Source: JBEKSX01 sp049516635 (GTDB taxonomy: Bacteria; Bacteroidota; Ignavibacteria; Tepidaquicellales; OLB5). Taken from it: 64,000 bases of DNA. Both the position numbers and the translations under genes were made by a program. The DNA is taken from assembly GCA_049516635.1 (NCBI GenBank), contig JBEKSX010000010.1, forward strand, positions 1-64,000, given 5' to 3'. A model generated the notes under the pieces. That model did not search any database. It saw nothing but the letters and a program-made list of their open reading frames with translations, and had not been told where the DNA came from. Shown here one piece after another: positions 58,443 through 64,000 of the stretch (positions are counted from its first letter, which is position 1; the number at the start of each line of letters is the position of its first letter).

Positions 58443-61298
58443 CTATTTCAGTATTTTTTTTAGAAATTTTCCAGTAAAAGAATTCTTCTTTTTAGCAATA
58501 TCTTCCGGTGTGCCGGTAGCTACTACATAACCCCCTTTATCACCGCTTTCGGGTCCCAGGTCGATTATGTAGTCCGCGCACTTAATCACTTCTAGGTTAT
58601 GCTCGACCACTATTATCGAATTACCTTTATCTATCAGTTCCTTGAAGCTCTTCAGAAGTTTTGCAATATCGTGCAGATGAAGTCCTGTGGTGGGTTCGTC
58701 GAAGATGAACAGCGTCTTTTCCCCGGGATTCTGGAATGAAAGATGATAAGAAAGCTTTATCCTCTGTGCTTCTCCGCCCGAAAGTGTGGTAGCAGATTGC
58801 CCCAATCTCAGATATCCAAGCCCTACATCATCTAATATCTTCAGCTTCGACGTTATCTTTGGAAATTCCTTGAAAAATGTTAATGCTTCAGTAACGCTCA
58901 ATGACAGCACATCGCTTATATTCTTCCTGTTATATTTTATATCCAGTATTTCATCCTTATACCTTTTTCCTTTACAGATATCACACTCCAGGTATATATC
59001 AGCCATAAATTGCATAGCTATCTTTATTACACCCGAGCCTTCGCATGTTTCACATCTTCCGCCGGGTATATTGAACGAAAAATTCCCGGGTGTGAAACCT
59101 CTTATCTTTGCCGATGGAAGCGAACCGTAAAGTTCCCTGACCAGGTCGAAGATCTTTAGATAAGTCACGGGATTCGACCTCGGAGACCTGCCGATGGGGG
59201 TTTGGTCTACCAATTCCACATTGTGTATCTGCTGGTAACCTTTGATCTCCGAGAAAGCTCCTATTTTCTCACTGTAAACACCATCAAGCCGTTTCTTCAG
59301 CGCACCATACAGTATATCGCTTATCAGTGTCGACTTTCCCGAACCGCTTACACCCGTAATGCATACAAATACTCCGAGCGGTATCTCGACATCAATATTC
59401 TTAAGATTATTTTCCGAGGCTCCCTTGAGTATGAGCCAATTATTTTTTACACTTCTTCTCCTTGAGGGAACATCTATTTTCAGTTTAGATGATAAATATT
59501 TGCCCGTATAGGAATCCGGGACCTTCACGATTCCTTTCAAATCACCTGAATAGATCACCTCACCTCCATACTCACCTGCATCGGGTCCCATGTCTATGAT
59601 GTAATCGCTCGATCTGATCATCTCGGGATCATGTTCCACTACGATGACCGTGTTTCCGATATCTCTTAATGATTTCAGTATTCTTATCAGTCTGTCATTA
59701 TCCCTGGGATGTAAGCCAATGCTGGGTTCATCGAGAACATATATCGAACCAACGAGTGATGAACCGAGTGATGTAGCAAGGTTGATCCTTTGTGCCTCAC
59801 CTCCTGAAAGCGTGCTGGTAAGACGGTTCAACGTTAAGTAACCCAACCCTACTTCATACAGATACGTCAAGCGGCTCTTAATCTCGTCCAGAATTCTGCC
59901 GGCAACCTTCTGCTCATAAGCAGGCAGCTTGATATCCTTAAAGAATAAATAAAGCTCCTCGATATTGCTTCTTACAATATTATCTATTGTCTTACCGTGG
60001 AACTTCACGTATAATGCTTCTTTCCGAAGACGGGAGCCGTTGCATTCCGAGCATGTTGTGTAAGCACGGTAACGACTTAACAGAACGCGGTAGTGTATCT
60101 TATATGCTGCCTCTCGTTCCACCATCCTGAAGAACTTGTTTATACCGATATACTCACCTGCACCTTTATACACAAGGTCGATCTCTTCTTTGGTCAGATC
60201 TTTGAAGGGAATATGGATCCTGATGTCATATTTTTTTGATGCTGCTATCAGGTCACTGAGATGTCTGCTGTGCTTCGGAGTAGAGAACGGATGTATCGCA
60301 TTCATGAAGATGGATTTTGATTTGTCCGGCACGATCAGGTCAGGATCAAGGTCTATTGTCTCACCAAATCCCTGACACCTGGGGCATGCCCCTATCGGGT
60401 TATTGAATGAAAAAAATACCGGCTCGGGTACCTCGAACCTTATGCCGTCACGCTCAAAATGCAGGTTGAACTTGTATTCCTGAAGATTTTTCTTTGTTCT
60501 CTCATTGCCATTGTTCTCATCCAGCAGGATCGAAAGATATCCGTCACCTTCGGCATAAGCTTGTTCAAGCGAATCCGTAACACGCTGAAGAGTTTCATTG
60601 TCATCGTGCTTGTAAATTAGCCTGTCGACAATGACTTTCGCATTTGCGAGCTTGATATTTTTGGGTTCAATTTTCTGGTTAAGATCAATTATCTCATTTT
60701 CCTCATATATCCTGAAAAAGCCTTTTTGCTTGAGCGTATCCAGTTCCTGTTTGGATGTTTTGGATTTATGCGGCTGAAGTGGAAAAGTTATGTACAATTT
60801 TGAACCGTCCCCGTTGTGTGAGTCCAGTCCTGATAAAAATTTCAGTATATCCTCTATTGTATTCCTTGTAACCTCTTTGCCGGAAACTGGGCTGTATGTT
60901 TTTCCTGCTCTTGCAAAAAGGAGCCGGAGATAATCATATATTTCAGTAGAGGTTCCAACCGTACTGCGGGGATTCCTTGCAGCTGATTTTATCTCAATTG
61001 CCATCGAAGGGGCAAGTCCCGTAATGGAATCGACATCGGGTTTATCTATTCTCTCAAGGAATTGCCTGGCATAAGATGAAAGGCTCTCTATATAACGCCT
61101 TTGACCTTCGGCGTATATAGTATCGAATACCAGGGAACTTTTACCCGAGCCGCTCAATCCTGTTACTACAACCAGTTTATTGTGCGGGATCTCTACATCG
61201 ATGTTCTTCAGGTTATTGACCTTCGCCCCCTTGATAACAATAGCATTGCTCCGGTTCGGCTTATTATTCTCAATATTTGTTTTACCGTTCGATTTCAC
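58443..61298 (-). CDS. uvrA: Excinuclease ABC subunit A
   Basis: UvrA is the damage-recognition ATPase of nucleotide excision repair. The 951-residue protein has two ABC modules. Module I has Walker A GLSGSGKSS, zinc knuckle CPRCQGFGE and CSECNGSRLRKE, and signature LSGGEAQRI. Module II has GVSGSGKSTLI, the second zinc finger CETCEGSGVI...CDICKGKRY and LSGGEAQRIKL with FIDEPTTGLH-like FDEPTTGLHLHD. It is complete. The gene is alone on the minus strand. Confidence 0.98.
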   Translation of the reverse strand: MKSNGKTNIENNKPNRSNAIVIKGAKVNNLKNIDVEIPHNKLVVVTGLSGSGKSSLVFDTIYAEGQRRYIESLSSYARQFLERIDKPDVDSITGLAPSMAIEIKSAARNPRSTVGTSTEIYDYLRLLFARAGKTYSPVSGKEVTRNTIEDILKFLSGLDSHNGDGSKLYITFPLQPHKSKTSKQELDTLKQKGFFRIYEENEIIDLNQKIEPKNIKLANAKVIVDRLIYKHDDNETLQRVTDSLEQAYAEGDGYLSILLDENNGNERTKKNLQEYKFNLHFERDGIRFEVPEPVFFSFNNPIGACPRCQGFGETIDLDPDLIVPDKSKSIFMNAIHPFSTPKHSRHLSDLIAASKKYDIRIHIPFKDLTKEEIDLVYKGAGEYIGINKFFRMVEREAAYKIHYRVLLSRYRAYTTCSECNGSRLRKEALYVKFHGKTIDNIVRSNIEELYLFFKDIKLPAYEQKVAGRILDEIKSRLTYLYEVGLGYLTLNRLTSTLSGGEAQRINLATSLGSSLVGSIYVLDEPSIGLHPRDNDRLIRILKSLRDIGNTVIVVEHDPEMIRSSDYIIDMGPDAGEYGGEVIYSGDLKGIVKVPDSYTGKYLSSKLKIDVPSRRRSVKNNWLILKGASENNLKNIDVEIPLGVFVCITGVSGSGKSTLISDILYGALKKRLDGVYSEKIGAFSEIKGYQQIHNVELVDQTPIGRSPRSNPVTYLKIFDLVRELYGSLPSAKIRGFTPGNFSFNIPGGRCETCEGSGVIKIAMQFMADIYLECDICKGKRYKDEILDIKYNRKNISDVLSLSVTEALTFFKEFPKITSKLKILDDVGLGYLRLGQSATTLSGGEAQRIKLSYHLSFQNPGEKTLFIFDEPTTGLHLHDIAKLLKSFKELIDKGNSIIVVEHNLEVIKCADYIIDLGPESGDKGGYVVATGTPEDIAKKKNSFTGKFLKKILK

Positions 61299-61311
61299 TT
61301 TTACTGAATCT

Positions 61312-61319
61312 CAAACCTA
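61312..61319 (-). promoter_or_regulatory. -7 element TAGGTTTG upstream of uvrA
   Basis: On the minus strand TAGGTTTG fits TAnnTTTG, 13 bases before the uvrA ATG. No TTG is present at the -33 distance. The very short leader is compatible with Bacteroidota promoters, but the call is tentative. Confidence 0.35.
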
Positions 61320-61707
61320 TAATATCATCATTTCTGGAGTTAATTAAAATGAAGAAAATATAGTGCAGTTGTAATTGTTCAGGCTCTGGATGTCTTATTC
61401 TCCAGAACTTTTATAAGAAAACATCTATTTAGTTGACCTTTATTCAAGGCTCAAGAGGGAATAAACAACTTCCGAATTTTCATATATTCAGAGATAATTA
61501 GCAGTCCTTAGCGATTTACTCAACTTTCAGTATTCAATAAGATATTAATTGTATCTTAACACCAAACAGCAAATTAGAGGCTTAGAGTGATTGCCCCTTT
61601 GTTTTTCTGACGCTTTTTTGGAAACTGTGTGGGCGTCAGTTAGGTTACACATATTAGCATAACAGGTTGATTTTTAGATAAATTTGCTTATATTTGGGTT
61701 TACTGTC
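61320..61707. other. Intergenic region upstream of rpsF and uvrA
   Basis: No gene was seen in this stretch. It contains the inverted repeat CTGACGC (61607-61613) and GCGTCAG (61633-61639), which could form a hairpin 120 bases before rpsF. I found no tRNA or recognisable riboswitch. Confidence 0.5.
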
Positions 61708-61738
61708 TTGATTATCTTTCTATTTAAGAATATATTTG
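61708..61738 (+). promoter_or_regulatory. Bacteroidota-type promoter of the rpsF operon
   Basis: TTG (61708-61710) is followed after 20 bases by an exact TATATTTG (61731-61738). This matches the TTTG-N19..21-TAnnTTTG consensus described for the main sigma factor of Bacteroides and relatives. Transcription would start close to 61745, giving a leader of about 15 bases to the rpsF ATG. Confidence 0.7.
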
Positions 61739-61760
61739 TTGACATATAAAGATTTTATAA

Positions 61761-62201
61761 ATGACAAATAGAGAATCAAAAACATACGAAACGATATTCA
61801 TCCTTGATGCTATGCTTGATGATGATAATATCGAATCTATCATCAATAAATTTTCAACTTTTTTAAACAAAAACGACTGTAGTATCGTTAAAGTCGATAA
61901 ATGGGGAAGAAAAAAGTTCGCTTACCCCATTAAGAAAAAATATACAGGTTATTACGTTTCTATAGATTTTACAACATTAACTAATACTATTGTTACCAAA
62001 CTGGACAGGGCGTATCACCTTGATGAGAACGTTCTGAGGTTTTTAACGGTCAATTTCGATAAGAAGACTTTAGCGGAAAGAAAAGCTTATTTCGATAAAA
62101 AAGAGATGGACCTGGCTAACATTACGAAAGAACGTGAAGCTGCGGAAGCAAAAACAGAAGTGCCTGAACTTGAAACAGAAAATCCTGAGAAACAAGTTTG
62201 A
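61761..62201 (+). CDS. rpsF: 30S ribosomal protein bS6
   Basis: The 146-residue bS6 begins YETIFILDAMLDDDNIESIINKFSTFL. It has VDKWGRKKFAYPIKKKYTGYYVSIDFTT and VTKLDRAYHLDENVLRFLTVNF, the conserved ferredoxin-like fold. The acidic C-terminal tail (from 115, KEREAAEAKTEVPELETENPEKQV) is longer than usual. It heads the rpsF-ssb-rplI operon behind a good promoter. Confidence 0.95.
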   Translation: MTNRESKTYETIFILDAMLDDDNIESIINKFSTFLNKNDCSIVKVDKWGRKKFAYPIKKKYTGYYVSIDFTTLTNTIVTKLDRAYHLDENVLRFLTVNFDKKTLAERKAYFDKKEMDLANITKEREAAEAKTEVPELETENPEKQV

Positions 62202-62250
62202 TTTTATTTCATAATTCTCATTATTAACAGTAAACATTTGGAGGTAAATA

Positions 62251-62721
62251 ATGGCTGACTTAAAGATGCCCGAACTCAATTCAGTAATTATAGCAGGGAA
62301 TTTAACGAAAGATCCTATTTTCAGGCAGACAACTAACGGAACTCCCGTAGTCAATTTTTCGATCGCCAGCAACAGAAGGTACAGAGACAGCAAAGATGAC
62401 TGGCAGGAAGACGTCTGTTATGTTGGTATTGTTGCGTGGAACAAGCTCGCCGAAAGCTGCAGGGACAAGCTGAAAAAAGGTAACGCAGTTCTGGTTGAAG
62501 GCGAATTGCAAAGCAGAACGTTCAAAACCGAAAAAGGTGACAGTAAAACCATCGTCGAGATAAAAGCCAGGAGGATCCAGTTTTTAAACAAAAAATTAAA
62601 TGCATCTGAAGAACATACAGGTGAAGAACATGAAGTGGCTCCGACAACATTTGAAGACGATACATTTGAAAAGCATCTTTCTCCTGAAGATACCGCTCTT
62701 CTTGAAGGTAGCTCCAATTAA
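62251..62721 (+). CDS. ssb: Single-stranded DNA-binding protein
   Basis: The 156-residue SSB has the OB fold: NSVIIAGNLTKDPIFRQTTNGTPVVNFSIASNRRYRD, WQEDVCYVGIVAWNKLAESCRDKLKKGNAVLVEGELQSRTF and IVEIKARRIQFLNKK. The C-terminal tail is acidic but ends TALLEGSSN instead of the DDDIPF-like tip that recruits partners in most SSBs. A GGAGG ribosome-binding site precedes it. It lies between rpsF and rplI, the typical place of ssb. Confidence 0.93.
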   Translation: MADLKMPELNSVIIAGNLTKDPIFRQTTNGTPVVNFSIASNRRYRDSKDDWQEDVCYVGIVAWNKLAESCRDKLKKGNAVLVEGELQSRTFKTEKGDSKTIVEIKARRIQFLNKKLNASEEHTGEEHEVAPTTFEDDTFEKHLSPEDTALLEGSSN

Positions 62722-62754
62722 GAATAATTTTTCAATCAATATTAATTAATTTTG

Positions 62755-62798
62755 AAGTAGAGCAAGTTGCTTAACTGCTCTACTTTTATTATTTTTAA
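62755..62798 (+). terminator. Hairpin between ssb and rplI
   Basis: AAGTAGAGCA (62755-62764) pairs perfectly with TGCTCTACTT (62776-62785); a three-pair inner stem and GCTT loop extend it, and TTATTATTTTT follows. It is a good intrinsic terminator or attenuator in the place where rpsR is normally found. Confidence 0.7.
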
Positions 62799-62801
62799 AA
62801 T

Positions 62802-63263
62802 ATGAAAGTAATACTTAAACAGGATTATGAAACTCTGGGAAAAATAGGCGATAGTGTCAATGTTAAAGACGGTTATGCGATGAACTACCTGATTCCCAAC
62901 AATATCGCCATGAGGGCAACCGAAAGCAACCTGAAAGTTCTCGCGGAGATCAAAAAGAACCGGGAACTGAAGCTGAAAAAGGATACCGCAGATGCAGAAA
63001 AATTTGCCGGCGATCTCGGTAATCTGACTCTCGAGATAAAGGCAAAAGCGGGCGATGATGACAGAATTTACGGATCTGTAAACGCCCAGATAATTTCCGA
63101 AGCCCTCAATGAAAAGGGTTATAAAATAGATAAAAAACAAATAGAACTGGAAGAACCGATCAAACAGATTGGAATCTTTCCGGTAAATATAAAGTTAACA
63201 AGCAGTGTCAAAGCTTCCTTAAAAGTATGGATAGTTAAGGAACAGCACAAAGAAGGAGTTTGA
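62802..63263 (+). CDS. rplI: 50S ribosomal protein bL9
   Basis: The 153-residue bL9 begins MKVILKQDYETLGKIGDSVNVKDGYAMNYLIPNNIAMRAT, the N-terminal rRNA-binding domain with the family signature. The connecting helix (ESNLKVLAEIKKNRELKLKKDTADAEKFAG) and C-terminal domain (YGSVNAQIISEALNEKGYKIDKKQIEL...IGIFPVNIKLTSSVKASLKVWI) follow. It ends four bases before the next gene. Confidence 0.96.
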   Translation: MKVILKQDYETLGKIGDSVNVKDGYAMNYLIPNNIAMRATESNLKVLAEIKKNRELKLKKDTADAEKFAGDLGNLTLEIKAKAGDDDRIYGSVNAQIISEALNEKGYKIDKKQIELEEPIKQIGIFPVNIKLTSSVKASLKVWIVKEQHKEGV

Positions 63264-63267
63264 CTAA

Positions 63268-64000
63268 ATGGAAAAAACAGCACAAGTTCTTAAAAGCGCT
63301 GTTATCAGATTCGCAGGCGATTCGGGGGATGGAATGCAGCTTACAGGTACACAATTTACCCAGACTGCAGCAGAGCTTGGAAATGACCTGAGCACTCTTC
63401 CGGATTATCCAGCCGAGATCAGGGCTCCTGCCGGAACACTATTCGGAGTAAGCGGATTCCAGATACAATTCAGCAGCACAGACATTCATTCGCCGGGTGA
63501 CGAACCCGACGTTCTGGTTGCTATGAATCCTGCTGCACTCAAAGTAAACCTTAAAGACCTGAAGAAGGGCGGAATGATTATTGCAAACGTAGATTCATTC
63601 AACAAAAAGAATCTCGAGCTTGCCAAATTTGAGACCAATCCCCTTGAGGATGGAACACTTGACGGATACAGGGTTTATGATGTTCCCATTACAAAGTCTA
63701 CTACATTAGCACTTCAGGACAGCGGTTTGAACATGAAGGAAATTACCCGTTGCAAGAATTTCTTTGCACTTGGCATCATGTACTGGATGTTTAACAGAAC
63801 AATGGACCAAACCATCGACTGGATCACCAAAAGATTTAAGAACAATCCCCAGCTTAGAGATGCAAATATTAAAGCTATGAAAGCCGGTTATAATTTCGGC
63901 GATACAGCCGAGATATTTACATCAAGGTTCGAGGTCAAGCCCGCCAAGCTTGAAAAAGGTACTTACAGAAACATCAACGGTAATGAAGCGGCAGCGCTCG
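63268..64000 (+). CDS. korA: 2-oxoacid:ferredoxin oxidoreductase alpha subunit (partial)
   Basis: The frame opens with ATG at 63268 (GGAG in the rplI end) and is still open at the right edge after 244 codons. IRFAGDSGDGMQLTGTQFTQTAAELGNDLSTLPDYPAEIRAPAGTLFGVSGFQIQFSS is the gamma-type domain found at the N-terminus of KorA alpha subunits, and PDVLVAMNPAALKVNLKDLKKGGMIIAN continues it. The family makes or uses 2-oxoglutarate with ferredoxin, as in the reductive TCA cycle of Chlorobi-like bacteria. The beta subunit gene would be expected beyond the edge. It is placed four bases after rplI. Confidence 0.9.
   Translation, partial: MEKTAQVLKSAVIRFAGDSGDGMQLTGTQFTQTAAELGNDLSTLPDYPAEIRAPAGTLFGVSGFQIQFSSTDIHSPGDEPDVLVAMNPAALKVNLKDLKKGGMIIANVDSFNKKNLELAKFETNPLEDGTLDGYRVYDVPITKSTTLALQDSGLNMKEITRCKNFFALGIMYWMFNRTMDQTIDWITKRFKNNPQLRDANIKAMKAGYNFGDTAEIFTSRFEVKPAKLEKGTYRNINGNEAAAL

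Noticed and set aside
61607..61639. Hairpin upstream of rpsF considered as an S6:S18 autoregulatory leader
   Set aside because: It lies upstream of the -33/-7 promoter at 61708-61738, so it would not be in the mRNA, and the conserved loop features of that leader are not visible.

Overview
The window is AT-rich bacterial DNA from a member of the Bacteroidota/Ignavibacteria/Chlorobi side of the tree, most likely an Ignavibacteria-type organism. The evidence is threefold. Five secreted proteins carry (or carried) a type IX secretion sorting domain with the core motif NYPNPFNP. Several promoters fit the Bacteroidota -33/-7 pattern, including an exact TAnnTTTG in front of rpsF. Many starts lack a strong Shine-Dalgarno sequence. 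No rRNA, tRNA, CRISPR array or prophage was seen. Both window edges cut genes: an alanine-type aminotransferase on the left and a 2-oxoacid:ferredoxin oxidoreductase alpha subunit on the right.

Layout. 1-2.9 kb: aminotransferase end, a REP-associated (RAYT/Y1) transposase, a methyltransferase and a cysteine-cluster protein. 3-10.5 kb: a long minus-strand run yggS - divIVA - two purine nucleoside phosphorylase paralogues - DUF2905 - homocysteine S-methyltransferase-like - recA - recX - AI-2E-family permease - mscL. 10.8-16.2 kb: a secreted Asp-box protein and a module of two DUF2279 proteins flanking a beta-barrel. 16.6-19.3 kb: ammonium transporter, a methyltransferase-like protein and a half-size TauE-type permease. 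19.5-22.6 kb: an arsenic operon arsR - arsM - AhpD-like - arsC - acr3 with a palindromic operator. 22.7-26.4 kb: a glycosyltransferase fusion paired with GH130. 26.5-31.6 kb: a lipoprotein and three T9SS cargo proteins, two of them recent duplicates. 31.5-32.6 kb: a dense island of palindromic and direct repeats. 32.7-37.6 kb: M1 peptidase, CopD-like protein and a Cpx-like CpxP-response regulator-histidine kinase set. 37.9-40.6 kb: Nudix - ribD - ribE - yjbQ. 41-42.9 kb: two heme-copper/NnrS-like membrane proteins. 43-49.8 kb: a glycosylation cluster (GT39, galE, polyprenyl-type GT2, methyltransferase, SDR, ferredoxin-motif GMC oxidoreductase). 50-58.4 kb: TrmB regulator, T9SS cargo, a T9SS remnant, an orphan ABC membrane domain, a duplicated lipoprotein, GT2, nitrilase, DUF488. 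58.4-64 kb: uvrA, then rpsF - ssb - rplI - korA.

The main non-gene theme is small palindromic elements with GTCATTCC/GGAATGAC ends. They lie in intergenic gaps and, in two T9SS genes, inside or at the end of the reading frame: one adds nine in-frame residues to a sorting domain and another appears to have destroyed a sorting domain. A RAYT-type transposase, the enzyme class associated with such repeats, is in the same window. Other points worth a second look are a purine phosphorylase paralogue stripped of active-site residues, a tandem-domain lipoprotein in which one copy keeps and the other loses a putative HExxE...H metal site, an S6-SSB-L9 operon without S18, and a candidate operator pair between the Cpx-like genes and the Nudix/riboflavin genes.
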